Numbered from the stretch's first letter, positions 6,966 to 14,193 are shown. The stretch: DNA of 21,543 nucleotides from UBA1020 sp964629385 (GCA_964629385.1 CAZVUR010000009.1:1-21543), one strand, 5' to 3'. Numbers and translations: made by a program. Notes: generated by a model not told the origin, from the letters alone.

Positions 6966-7977
6966 ATCTCCTCAATGCGTCTTCGTAAAATAAGTACCCT
7001 ACCGCTATAGTTACCACCAGTATAATCACGCGCGTGAGTACGATTGCCGCCAGCGAAGCAGATGACGAGACGCCTGCTGTCGCCAAAAAGCCAACCATAA
7101 TAGCTTCGTACACGCCAGCACCACCTGGCGTTACCACTATAAAACCAGCCACACTAGCTAGTACATACGCAATCAAAATCGGCGCCGGGTTGACAGGGCT
7201 ACCAAGCGCGAAAAACGTTACTAAAAACAAGCTCGCATCGGCAATCGTAAACGCTATGGCCCACAACACTGGCTTAAGTAGTACTCGGTAATCTGTCTTC
7301 AGCTCAGCGTAATCGTCATGAATATCTTCAAAAAATGCATATACTTTTTCTTCGCGTACAAGTACCCTTTTTTTGCCGCGTGTAACTTTTTTCGTCACCC
7401 TATTGACGAGCGAGGATACCCACTGCGCAAACGCGTGCATGCGCGCCCGGCTACTTACCAAAAAGATCAGTCCAATCGTACTTACTATCATGAAGGTCAC
7501 GATTCCGCAGCTCACCAAAATTGTCCACCGATTAATAGCACCGTCTATCGTTACCATCAGTACCGATATAGCAATTAACACCGCAGCCGCAATAAATCCG
7601 GCTACATACCGCACCACTTGGGCAGACGTGGCCTTGCCTGGCGTCACGCCCAATTTTCCAAGGCGCCACGTCATATAAGAAATTCCACTTACCCCGCCTG
7701 ATGGCAGCGTATGATTCACAAAGTTAAGTTCCATAGCCATACGCGCCCGTTCCCACATAGGTATTTTTTTCATGCCACCTTTTGCACGCAGGTACGAAAA
7801 CATCATTTCGCCGGCGGCAAAAAAGGTAAATAGCATCAACGGGATGGCTAGCGCAAGTACCCATAAATTTACTTTTCCCAGCAAATCCCATGCCTTGCCT
7901 AACTCATGCCGAGACAATATAAGAATCAAGGCTACTAACCCCAAGGTGACTAAGCTAATAATTTGCTTAACAGACAT
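6937..7977 (-). CDS. Multi-pass membrane protein of the YbhN/AglD (UPF0104, LPG synthase TM) family
   Basis: A 346-residue integral membrane protein with about eight hydrophobic segments. Family markers are the LPSGGVSGISYM motif near residues 96-107 and VTPGGAGVYEAIMVGFL near 280-296; both glycine-rich loops are typical of the flippase-like transmembrane region of lysyl-phosphatidylglycerol synthases and of AglD/YbhN proteins. There is no C-terminal aminoacyl-transferase domain, so it is not a full MprF; a role in lipid or polyprenyl-phosphate handling is inferred. The ATG at 7977 is seven bases after a TATAAT box, making it the leaderless first gene of the cluster running to recO. It overlaps xseA by 29 bases. 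Confidence 0.85.
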   Translation of the reverse strand: MSVKQIISLVTLGLVALILILSRHELGKAWDLLGKVNLWVLALAIPLMLFTFFAAGEMMFSYLRAKGGMKKIPMWERARMAMELNFVNHTLPSGGVSGISYMTWRLGKLGVTPGKATSAQVVRYVAGFIAAAVLIAISVLMVTIDGAINRWTILVSCGIVTFMIVSTIGLIFLVSSRARMHAFAQWVSSLVNRVTKKVTRGKKRVLVREEKVYAFFEDIHDDYAELKTDYRVLLKPVLWAIAFTIADASLFLVTFFALGSPVNPAPILIAYVLASVAGFIVVTPGGAGVYEAIMVGFLATAGVSSSASLAAIVLTRVIILVVTIAVGYLFYEDALRRYGSRPTAER

Positions 7978-7984
7978 TACTTTG

Positions 7985-7990
7985 ATTATA
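7985..7990 (-). promoter_or_regulatory. -10 box of the YbhN-xseAB cluster
   Basis: The minus strand has TATAAT seven bases before ATG 7977. The -35 position (8008-8013) has no good match and overlaps the +1 region of the divergent gene at 8014. Confidence 0.65.
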
Positions 7991-8000
7991 CCGCAACCTG

Positions 8001-8006
8001 TATACT
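8001..8006 (+). promoter_or_regulatory. -10 box of the Trm11-like gene
   Basis: TATACT, then seven bases, then GTG at 8014. The -35 region has no good match and overlaps the start region of the divergent gene at 7977. The two -10 boxes are ten bases apart on opposite strands. Confidence 0.6.
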
Positions 8007-8013
8007 AAAGTAT

Positions 8014-9267
8014 GTGAAGATTATCAGTCTTTTGGGCAGACAGCCCGAACTTAGTATCGCCGAGCTTGAACAACGGTTTGGTTCACGTAACGTACAGGCT
8101 TTTAGTGACCTTGCCGCGTTAATTGATACAGTTGAATTCGATATTCAAACTTTAGGTGGCTCGGTTAAAGCTGGCACCGTGATTGCCGAGCTTGATAAGG
8201 CAGATTGGGCCAGATTATCGCGCGACATAGTGCAACGTTACCTAAAAACATTACGCGGTGAAGGCAAAATTACGCTTGGCATTAGTGTGTACGGTAAAGA
8301 TGTGAATGCGCGCGAGGTTCAGCGCACCGGCCTCGCCCTTAAACAAGCGCTTAAAAAGCAGGGCCGTTCCTTGCGGCTCATCCCTAATGATTCAAGCGCT
8401 CTTTCAACTGCCACCTCGCACCACAACAAACTAGGTCTTTCATCAAACAAAATTGAACTTTTAGTTGTGTACGGCCCAAAAAGCGTAATCGTAGCCGAAA
8501 GCACCGGTACACAGAATATTACTGCCCTTGCCGCCCGTGACCAAGGCCGCCCAAAGCGCGATGCGTTTGTTGGTATGTTGCCACCCAAGCTTGCCCTAAT
8601 GATGATTAACCTGTCAGGAGCTGTTCGTGATTTCACCGTAGAGTCGTCGCGGACATTGGATGCCCAGCAAAACGTTGAGCGCTCAGCGAAATTATTGCTG
8701 AAGACTGATGACAAGACGGCGAACATGCCAACTATTCTCGACCCTTTCTGTGGTACTGGCGTAGTATTGCAAGAGGCTGCCCTGCTTGGTTTTAACGTGT
8801 ATGGCACCGATTTAGCCGAAAAAATGGTAGATTACTCAACCAAAAATATGGAATGGCTGGCCGCAAAGCATTCAATCGGCGGTGTGCGAATCGAGCCAGG
8901 CGACGCTATTGAACATCAATGGCAACAACCAATAGACGCGGTTGTAGCCGAAACATACCTTGGCCAACCATTCAGCGCACCGCCAGCACCAGATAAACTC
9001 GACAAAGTTCGCCGGATCGTGGATGAGATAACCGAAAAATTCCTTAAAAATCTGGCTACCCAAACAAAGCCTGGCACCCCACTCTGCCTTGCTATTCCAG
9101 CCTGGCGTGACGCCACCGGTTGGTTCACATTCCTATCTACCGTAAAAAAGGTTGAATCATTAGGCTATGAATGGCAAGAATTAGAAAACGTTGATGCTAA
9201 AAAACTGATTTACTACCGTCAAGACCAAGTCGTTGCTCGGCAACTATTGTTGCTACGTCGCAAATAA
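8014..9267 (+). CDS. Trm11/TrmG10-like SAM-dependent RNA methyltransferase
   Basis: A protein of 417 residues starting at GTG 8014. The C-terminal half is a Rossmann methyltransferase: ILDPFCGTGVVLQEA with D243 of DPFCGTG, then VYGTDLAEKMV for the ribose-binding acidic residue. Just before it, GRPKRDAFVGMLPPKLALMM resembles the linker of Trm11/TrmG10 enzymes, which make N2-methylguanosine at tRNA position 10. The N-terminal 200 residues would correspond to the RNA-binding (THUMP-like) part. Where these enzymes have the catalytic D/N-PP-Y motif, this protein has VVAETYLGQPF (V310-F320), so activity or substrate may differ. An in-frame ATG at 7963 lies upstream of the -10 box and inside the divergent gene, so I reject it; the GTG is seven bases after TATACT and leads straight into KIISLLGRQPELS. 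Confidence 0.82.
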   Translation: MKIISLLGRQPELSIAELEQRFGSRNVQAFSDLAALIDTVEFDIQTLGGSVKAGTVIAELDKADWARLSRDIVQRYLKTLRGEGKITLGISVYGKDVNAREVQRTGLALKQALKKQGRSLRLIPNDSSALSTATSHHNKLGLSSNKIELLVVYGPKSVIVAESTGTQNITALAARDQGRPKRDAFVGMLPPKLALMMINLSGAVRDFTVESSRTLDAQQNVERSAKLLLKTDDKTANMPTILDPFCGTGVVLQEAALLGFNVYGTDLAEKMVDYSTKNMEWLAAKHSIGGVRIEPGDAIEHQWQQPIDAVVAETYLGQPFSAPPAPDKLDKVRRIVDEITEKFLKNLATQTKPGTPLCLAIPAWRDATGWFTFLSTVKKVESLGYEWQELENVDAKKLIYYRQDQVVARQLLLLRRK

Positions 9268-9275
9268 GCTATTAT
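9247..9275 (+). promoter_or_regulatory. Promoter of the 66-residue membrane protein gene
   Basis: TTGTTG, a 17-base spacer, TATTAT (9270-9275), ten bases to the ATG at 9286. The -35 and spacer lie inside the end of the preceding gene. The predicted leader is about four bases. Confidence 0.5.
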
Positions 9276-9285
9276 TGCCTACATT

Positions 9286-9486
9286 ATGAACCATCATCCA
9301 TTTCTTGATCGGCCTTCCCGGCTCCGCCCTGAACTTTCAAACCGTGAACTTCTACGGGATTTAGGTGTAGGCCTTAGTGCTTGCCTGGCTATTGTCGCCC
9401 TAGGTATGACTTCAGATGATGAGCCTAGCCCTGAACCTACAGACGACACCCCATCGGTTACCTACCTCGATATGTCCAGTGATTGA
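9286..9486 (+). CDS. Small single-pass membrane protein, 66 residues, function unknown
   Basis: The N-terminal 25 residues are rich in Arg and Pro; one hydrophobic stretch (LGVGLSACLAIVALGM, about 26-41) follows, then a strongly acidic, proline-rich tail (DDEPSPEPTDD). Positive-inside charge suggests the N-terminus is cytoplasmic and the acidic tail outside. There is no Shine-Dalgarno; a TATTAT box ten bases upstream implies a nearly leaderless mRNA. No family was recognised. It follows the methyltransferase gene by 18 bases, and its stop codon lies inside the -35 box of the next gene. Being so small it could be a chance frame, but the promoter and clear topology favour a real gene. Confidence 0.6.
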   Translation: MNHHPFLDRPSRLRPELSNRELLRDLGVGLSACLAIVALGMTSDDEPSPEPTDDTPSVTYLDMSSD

Positions 9487-9511
9487 CAAAACTTAAGTAA
9501 TTTGCTATAAT
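9483..9511 (+). promoter_or_regulatory. Consensus promoter of the 79-residue gene
   Basis: A perfect TTGACA (9483-9488), 17-base spacer ending TGC, perfect TATAAT (9506-9511), nine bases to the ATG at 9521. The TGA stop of the preceding gene lies within the -35 box. This is the strongest promoter in the window by match to consensus. Confidence 0.85.
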
Positions 9512-9520
9512 ATACTCATT

Positions 9521-9760
9521 ATGACAGGTCGTCATGAATTTGTACCTAAATCGCGCTTCCAAACTGATGGTGAAGATTTTTCTCCACATGATTATGCAAA
9601 TCAGCGACGACTTAACCATGAAGCAAACTTAGCTGGCCGCACGGCTACGCCTGGCGAGCATAAGGGTGAGCGAGCAACAACAGTTCCTATTCAAAAAGCG
9701 CGCGCCTTTGGTAGTAACGTTGTGAACAAACTTCGTACCCCTACTATCATCCAGCACTAA
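9521..9760 (+). CDS. Small basic protein, 79 residues, function unknown
   Basis: A hydrophilic protein with many Arg, Lys, His and Asn residues and no membrane segment, probably largely disordered and possibly nucleic-acid binding (inference only). It starts MTGRHEFVPKSRF and ends KLRTPTIIQH. It sits directly behind a perfect consensus promoter and has almost no leader, so it should be strongly transcribed. No Shine-Dalgarno is visible. It lies between the 66-residue membrane protein and rpmA, each of which has its own promoter. I do not recognise the family. Confidence 0.65.
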   Translation: MTGRHEFVPKSRFQTDGEDFSPHDYANQRRLNHEANLAGRTATPGEHKGERATTVPIQKARAFGSNVVNKLRTPTIIQH

Positions 9761-9765
9761 GCCTC

Positions 9766-9794
9766 TTGCAATACCCCTGTAGTTTTGCTATAAT
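9766..9794 (+). promoter_or_regulatory. Promoter of rpmA
   Basis: TTGCAA, 17-base spacer ending TGC, TATAAT (9789-9794). The predicted start near 9801 leaves a leader of about 29 bases with an AAGGAG Shine-Dalgarno (9819-9824) five bases before the ATG. It contrasts with the leaderless neighbours that share the same promoter pattern. Confidence 0.8.
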
Positions 9795-9829
9795 CATACA
9801 GATTGTTTTAGTAATATTAAGGAGAAGCT

Positions 9830-10102
9830 ATGTCACACGTTAAAGCTGGTGGCTCGAGCAAAAACATCCACAACAACGCAGGTGCACGTCTTGGTGTAAA
9901 GCGTTTTGGTGGCCAGAAGGTTAACACTGGTGAAGTTCTTGTACGCCAAACTGGTAGCACCAAAGTAGCTGGCCCAGGTACATTCATGAGCCGCAACTTT
10001 ACTATTCACGCCGCAAAAGACGGTATCGTAACCTTTTCTAAGGTAAAGACCCGCCGTTTTACTGGTAAAACCGCCCCACGCACGCAAGTTAGCGTACAAT
10101 AA
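9830..10102 (+). CDS. rpmA: 50S ribosomal protein L27
   Basis: A 90-residue L27: the family signature KAGGSSKN (5-12) and LGVKRFGGQ (21-29), then GEVLVRQTG and GTFMSRNFTIHAAKDGIVTF. L27 lies at the peptidyl-transferase centre of the large subunit. The N-terminus is short (MSHVKAGG), so the cleavable extension seen in many Firmicutes is absent. It is transcribed alone; the usual neighbours rplU (L21) and obg are not in the window. It has its own promoter, a good Shine-Dalgarno and an intrinsic terminator. Confidence 0.97.
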   Translation: MSHVKAGGSSKNIHNNAGARLGVKRFGGQKVNTGEVLVRQTGSTKVAGPGTFMSRNFTIHAAKDGIVTFSKVKTRRFTGKTAPRTQVSVQ

Positions 10103-10126
10103 CGAGTTTCTCAACTTGTAATTCTG

Positions 10127-10153
10127 AAAGCCGAGCTTACACTCGGCTTTTTT
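10127..10153 (+). terminator. Intrinsic terminator of rpmA
   Basis: A nine-base-pair stem AAAGCCGAG / CTCGGCTTT with a six-base loop, ending in six T. It begins 25 bases after the rpmA stop. It also lies just after the stop of the convergent gene (10175), where the opposite strand shows the same stem but a poorer T tract. Confidence 0.9.
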
Positions 10154-10174
10154 GATTATATAGATTAAACATAA

Positions 10175-11053
10175 TTATCTACGTTTTGCGCTACGATACT
10201 GCTTAATAGGAGCTAACTGCCCCAAGATAGGCGTAATATCTACGTACTTATCGTAGCTTCCCCGATAATTAAACGACTTACACTCTTCACCATAACTAAG
10301 CCCACTAGCCTGCTCAACATATTCGAGCGGCTTACTGGTTATTAGTCCGCCATCAAAAATAGTGTCATAGTTGCCATACGAACTAGCCTCGGCATCGGCC
10401 AAACGAATATTATCTACCCATACACGGCCGTTCGAATCGCTCGCCATCGACCAAATAATTTCTTTTTGCCCATAAAGAGCCGGGTATTCTTCAACCGTAA
10501 TCTTACCGAGTAATGTATGTTCCCGGGTAACTGAATTGCTGGGACCAATCGTAAAGTTTGGTACAAAACCCGGAATTTTCTCCATGCTCGCATTAACCGC
10601 TTCTACGTACTCGCTAAACGAACGTATGCTACTGTCCCATGTACGAATAGCTTCGAATGATCGCCTATTCATACGGCCTGCACTTATCCAACGGACGAGA
10701 GACATTTTTCTATCAAGAGTTTCGTCCTCATAATATGCAATCTCGTCTTCACTTGTGCTCGCCATTCGCTGTGCCGGGTTATCATCGCTAAACGCTCGAT
10801 GTATCTCAACACCTAGCAGCCCATTCCTATCGTGAATGACTTCTAATTTTTCTAACGCATCAAGCACTTCAGGTACAAGCTTCGTTTCTTGAGTATAGTG
10901 GCTTGGACCATCATTCGCTTCCTTTATAAAGCGTCCGTTACCGGCCTCGACCCCATATGCTACTCTCCAGCCGCCATCAGACTGTGACTTATACAGTAAT
11001 CGCGGCACAATCGTTTGCTTACCATCACGTTCTATGTGGGTATACATAATCAC
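10175..11053 (-). CDS. Hypothetical protein, last gene of the FHA operon
   Basis: A protein of 292 residues without signal peptide, membrane segment or any motif I can name. It is mixed alpha/beta in appearance, with a short basic tail (KQYRSAKRR). The frame begins with GTG at 11053 (GTGA overlap with the FHA gene stop) or ATG at 11047, two codons later; no Shine-Dalgarno decides between them, and translational coupling to the FHA gene is likely. The overlap suggests the two products work together. The gene converges on rpmA, with the L27 terminator between them. Confidence 0.75.
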   Translation of the reverse strand: MIMYTHIERDGKQTIVPRLLYKSQSDGGWRVAYGVEAGNGRFIKEANDGPSHYTQETKLVPEVLDALEKLEVIHDRNGLLGVEIHRAFSDDNPAQRMASTSEDEIAYYEDETLDRKMSLVRWISAGRMNRRSFEAIRTWDSSIRSFSEYVEAVNASMEKIPGFVPNFTIGPSNSVTREHTLLGKITVEEYPALYGQKEIIWSMASDSNGRVWVDNIRLADAEASSYGNYDTIFDGGLITSKPLEYVEQASGLSYGEECKSFNYRGSYDKYVDITPILGQLAPIKQYRSAKRR

Positions 11054-11805
11054 ATGATCGTAACCATGCGATGGACGAATAATCTTACTGAATCCAAACT
11101 GGCGATTACCATTTTTGCTTCAGCAGTTCTTAACGGTAAGAGCTCTGGGTGCACCAAAAGCTCCTGAGTAAGTGCAGCTTCACTCGCGTGGCTATCTAGG
11201 GTTTCGTGCCGCCCTGTGTTAGAAGGTGCACCTGTTTGCTCGTTCGAGCTATATCGCACGCGCGTACCATTCGTTGAATTACGATCAACTACTTGTATTT
11301 GCTTGCCGTCTGAGGAAATGCCAACTTCAAGGTGAAGCCGAGATAACAATTCGTCATCGGCATATTCAAAGCGTCCGCTCTTACTGTCTTTTAGGTGAGC
11401 TTCTCGCCCTAGTAAGATAGGCCGCTCACTCCGCAAAGCACGACCAGTAACGGAACCGTCTTCACTAAAGTGTACTAACATATACGGTTGGCTATCCCTC
11501 ACCTGGTAGTGTTCCGCCGAGTCCTTACTAAGGGGTGTTGAGCTAGTAAAAGGCCGATACGTCTTTAATCTAATTCCATCAATAATATATGGAGCATCTG
11601 ATATATCAATAACGGCAAACCGCTGGCGACCTGCCTCAATATCGACAATTGGCTTCCCCAGTATGCCATTTCCTTGCATCAGTAAATTAATATCACTGCT
11701 TTCATCCATGTGGTCAGCCGTGTTCAGCTCAACTGATTGCCCATGCAAAGTAACTTCGAGGGTATCGTGGTGGGTCGTCGGACGTGGTTCTGTGTAGACT
11801 GACAT
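11050..11805 (-). CDS. FHA-domain protein
   Basis: A 251-residue protein with one forkhead-associated domain at about 108-185: GR at 133-134, SRLH at 155-158 and DRNSTNGT at 174-181 are the phosphothreonine-binding hallmarks, and all key residues (G, R, S, H, N) are present. FHA domains bind phosphothreonine peptides, usually downstream of Ser/Thr kinases; no such kinase is in the window. The N-terminal 100 residues and C-terminal 65 are unassigned and have no membrane segment. It lies between two unknown genes transcribed together; it follows the 207-residue gene by 52 bases without a clear Shine-Dalgarno and overlaps the next gene by four bases. Confidence 0.88.
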   Translation of the reverse strand: MSVYTEPRPTTHHDTLEVTLHGQSVELNTADHMDESSDINLLMQGNGILGKPIVDIEAGRQRFAVIDISDAPYIIDGIRLKTYRPFTSSTPLSKDSAEHYQVRDSQPYMLVHFSEDGSVTGRALRSERPILLGREAHLKDSKSGRFEYADDELLSRLHLEVGISSDGKQIQVVDRNSTNGTRVRYSSNEQTGAPSNTGRHETLDSHASEAALTQELLVHPELLPLRTAEAKMVIASLDSVRLFVHRMVTIM

Positions 11806-11857
11806 GATTTTATTGTTAAGTTACGGTGTTGTTTTAGGTTATTCAACCTTCTGGTAG

Positions 11858-12481
11858 TCACTCTGTTGCAGGTTCTGTTCCTTCTACGCGTTCAGCTAAC
11901 GTCCTAACATAGGATAAATCTTCTGTAATTTTAGAATCTTTCGCTATAGCATTAAGTGCTTCAGGATTTTGCTCAAGGAATTCCCTGTACATAGCACATA
12001 GTTCCAAAGCCCCGTCTTCAATATTAGTACGTGCTGATTCAGTATTGCTTTCTGGGCCAGCCATAAATGCCGCATTGGTTTCAAGCAGTTTGACAAGTCC
12101 AGACGTACGGCCAAATTCATCAAACATATCTATAGAACCAATCGCAATTCGTAGCTCTTTGTAAGAGGCTTCTTCGGCCTCAACACCGCTATGCTGCGCA
12201 ATTTCGGCCATATGATCGATTGATTTCTTTAAACCATCTGCCGCATTGTTAAACGAGCTTGTGTTAGGTAATTCCACCGAAATCTGTGGAGATACCAACA
12301 TGCGGGCCATTGCCCTACTAAGCATGTCATTTACGCCTACGGTAAATCGCTCTTGATCCCTAGTGGGTGTCGTTTCGCGTGAGATACGTAAGACTTGGGT
12401 ACTCCAAGCATCAACCTCTTTGAGCGACTTGTCCAAATCGGATGAATCTTTAGGTGATGCGCTTGGAATATCATAATTCAT
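11858..12481 (-). CDS. Hypothetical helical protein, first gene of the FHA operon
   Basis: A soluble, acidic, mostly helical protein of 207 residues; no domain recognised. It has many Ser/Thr residues near the N-terminus (IPSASPKDSSD, RETTPTRDQ) that could in principle be phosphorylated and read by the FHA protein encoded next, which is speculation. The ATG at 12481 lies six bases after a TAATAT -10 box with a perfect TTGACA 17 bases before that, so the transcript should be leaderless. Confidence 0.75.
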   Translation of the reverse strand: MNYDIPSASPKDSSDLDKSLKEVDAWSTQVLRISRETTPTRDQERFTVGVNDMLSRAMARMLVSPQISVELPNTSSFNNAADGLKKSIDHMAEIAQHSGVEAEEASYKELRIAIGSIDMFDEFGRTSGLVKLLETNAAFMAGPESNTESARTNIEDGALELCAMYREFLEQNPEALNAIAKDSKITEDLSYVRTLAERVEGTEPATE

Positions 12482-12487
12482 ATTTAT

Positions 12488-12516
12488 ATATTAGCATATA
12501 ATTGCCTATTTGTCAA
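12488..12516 (-). promoter_or_regulatory. Promoter of the FHA operon
   Basis: The minus strand reads TTGACA (12516-12511), 17 bases ending TGC, TAATAT (12493-12488), six bases to ATG 12481. The -35 matches consensus perfectly. Confidence 0.8.
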
Positions 12517-12544
12517 TAAGCTTATGCTTAGTACTCTGAGCGGG

Positions 12545-12943
12545 TTAGTTAGATGGTTGAGCAGGACTCGTCATGCCGAGGTGGAACTTAATGCGTTCAA
12601 CAACGTCACCAATGACAACTTGCGACTTTACTAAGTAATCGTCGACACCAAGGTTTTCGGCGCGTTCTTTGTCTTTTGGCTGGCTAAGTGCGGTAAGCAT
12701 GATAACACGAATGTTGGTGGTATCAGGAGTATTACGCAAAATATCCAGCACGTCAAAACCACTGATTTTTGGCATCATGGCGTCAAGCAGGATAAGATCA
12801 GGCTTGTATTCGATTGCGGCAGTCAAGGCTTCTTCGCCGTTATTTACTTCGCGTACATCAAAGCCTTCTAGGTCAAGACGTGATTTATATACACCAGAAA
12901 GTGCCGTGTCGTCTTCTACTAGTAAAATTTTTTTCTTGTCCAT
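12545..12943 (-). CDS. Orphan CheY-like response regulator
   Basis: A 132-residue receiver domain with D11-D12, phospho-acceptor D54 (LILLDAMMP), T84 and K106 all intact, and a short polar tail (MTSPAQPSN). There is no output domain and no adjacent kinase. It is a single-gene unit with its own promoter, nine bases from -10 to ATG. The only kinase in the window is the soluble one at 3741-4466; whether it serves this receiver too cannot be told from sequence. It closely fits the stand-alone receiver class that acts by protein contact. Confidence 0.93.
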   Translation of the reverse strand: MDKKKILLVEDDTALSGVYKSRLDLEGFDVREVNNGEEALTAAIEYKPDLILLDAMMPKISGFDVLDILRNTPDTTNIRVIMLTALSQPKDKERAENLGVDDYLVKSQVVIGDVVERIKFHLGMTSPAQPSN

Positions 12944-12952
12944 ATGCCCTTT

Positions 12953-12981
12953 ATTCTACCCCGCTTTCCAAGTAAGCACAA
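12953..12981 (-). promoter_or_regulatory. Promoter of the orphan response regulator
   Basis: The minus strand reads TTGTGC, 17 bases, TAGAAT, nine bases to ATG 12943. The leader is predicted at about two bases, although the AAAGGG just before the ATG could also act as a weak Shine-Dalgarno on a longer transcript. Confidence 0.5.
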
Positions 12982-12990
12982 CTATTATTG

Positions 12991-14175
12991 CTATTGGCTC
13001 ACTGCTTTGATTGCTTCTTCAAGTTGCGGATCGTGACCTGCATCAAGATCAGACTGTACTAGCCCAACCGCTTTGTTCGGCGTAATGCCCTTGCCCGTTA
13101 CATTAGCACCTGATGGCGTATACCAGCGTTTGATCGTTACCTTCAGCATACTGTCGTTTGCCAGAGGAATAAGTTCCTGAACAGTACCTTTGCCGTAAGT
13201 TTTTTCACCAACAATCGTTGCGACTTTATAGTATTTTAATGCTGCGGTTACGATTTCAGTTGCACTCGCGGATCCGCCATTCACCACGACGGCTGTTGGA
13301 ACACCTTTTAGGACAGTGTCACCTTCACTCATCAACTTTTGCTCGCCGCCACTATTGGCTTTTACGCTTACAACCAGCTTATCATCGAGCCACATACCGG
13401 CTACACCTGGTGCGGCATCAAGATAGCCACCGCCATTACCACGCATATCAATTACTATTTTCTTCATACCCTGAGCTTTCAAGCTATTGGCTTCTTTGCG
13501 TACCAAGCTTACGGTGTCTGAATCAAAACGATTAATCGTCATAATACCGACGTCACCACGAAGCTCACTTGAAACACTTGGGTTGTTAATGATATCACGA
13601 GTTATCGTAAATTCTTTTACTTCACCTTCACGCTTTACCGCAATCTTTACTGTGGTGCCTTTTTCGCCCCGAATTTCTTTGACGGCCTGATCGGCAGTCC
13701 AGCCATCAGTGCTTTGGTCGTTGACTGCGATAATCGTATCATTCGCGTGAAGACCCGCCTTTTGGGCTGGATGATCATCAAGTGTTCGGAGAACCGTTGG
13801 CTGGCCGTTCCTTACGCCAATCTCAGCGCCTATACCGCCGCCGATATCACCCGATAACTCTTTATTAAATTCGGTTGCTTCTTTAGGCGTGAAATATACC
13901 GTGTATGGATCGCCAGCCGCGGCAACCATACCATGTTTGGCACCTTCCAGTAAGTCTTCGTCGTTCAGTTTACCGTTATAGTGAGTTTTGAGTGTTTGGT
14001 ATACATCCTGTAGCGTCGTATCATCAAGCGTACCGGTTTCTACTTTTACGCCAACGAGCGGCCCGACCAAACCGTATAGTTCTTTTGAACGCGTGCCGGC
14101 TACAAACCCAATAAGTAACACGAGTAGTACGATCGCTGCCAAATAGACGCGTGAAAGTTGCACCTTTTTATCCAT
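12991..14175 (-). CDS. ctpA: C-terminal processing protease, S41 family with PDZ domain
   Basis: A membrane-anchored serine protease of about 394 residues: N-terminal anchor (VYLAAIVLLVLLIGFVAG, about 10-27), a PDZ domain (about 105-185, with GGGIGAEIGVRNGQ), then the S41 core. The catalytic Ser-Lys dyad is in NGGSASATEI (S304) and KTYGKGTVQ (K329), spaced 25 residues as in Prc/CtpA. It would trim extracytoplasmic proteins and in other bacteria often regulates peptidoglycan hydrolases, which fits the upstream CHAP hydrolase gene. An ATG at 14181 is two codons upstream in frame but only two bases after the -10 box, so it would not be in the transcript; ATG 14175, eight bases after it, is preferred. 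Confidence 0.92.
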   Translation of the reverse strand: MDKKVQLSRVYLAAIVLLVLLIGFVAGTRSKELYGLVGPLVGVKVETGTLDDTTLQDVYQTLKTHYNGKLNDEDLLEGAKHGMVAAAGDPYTVYFTPKEATEFNKELSGDIGGGIGAEIGVRNGQPTVLRTLDDHPAQKAGLHANDTIIAVNDQSTDGWTADQAVKEIRGEKGTTVKIAVKREGEVKEFTITRDIINNPSVSSELRGDVGIMTINRFDSDTVSLVRKEANSLKAQGMKKIVIDMRGNGGGYLDAAPGVAGMWLDDKLVVSVKANSGGEQKLMSEGDTVLKGVPTAVVVNGGSASATEIVTAALKYYKVATIVGEKTYGKGTVQELIPLANDSMLKVTIKRWYTPSGANVTGKGITPNKAVGLVQSDLDAGHDPQLEEAIKAVSQ

Positions 14176-14183
14176 TAGCATTA

Positions 14184-14192
14184 AGTATACCA
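14184..14192 (-). promoter_or_regulatory. Extended -10 promoter of ctpA
   Basis: The minus strand reads TGGTATACT, eight bases before ATG 14175. No clear -35; that region overlaps the hairpin at 14202-14217. Confidence 0.6.
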
Positions 14193-14193
14193 G

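Noticed and set aside
8319..8807. A 162-codon minus-strand frame inside the Trm11-like gene
   Set aside because: It is a shadow of a well-supported methyltransferase frame, with low-complexity composition and no start signals.
9833..10114. A 93-codon open frame on the minus strand opposite rpmA
   Set aside because: It is fully antisense to a certain ribosomal protein gene and has no recognisable motif or promoter.
11836..11849. AGGTT-ATTC-AACCT hairpin as a terminator between the first gene of the FHA operon and the FHA gene
   Set aside because: There is no T tract on the transcribed strand after it, and the stem is only five pairs.
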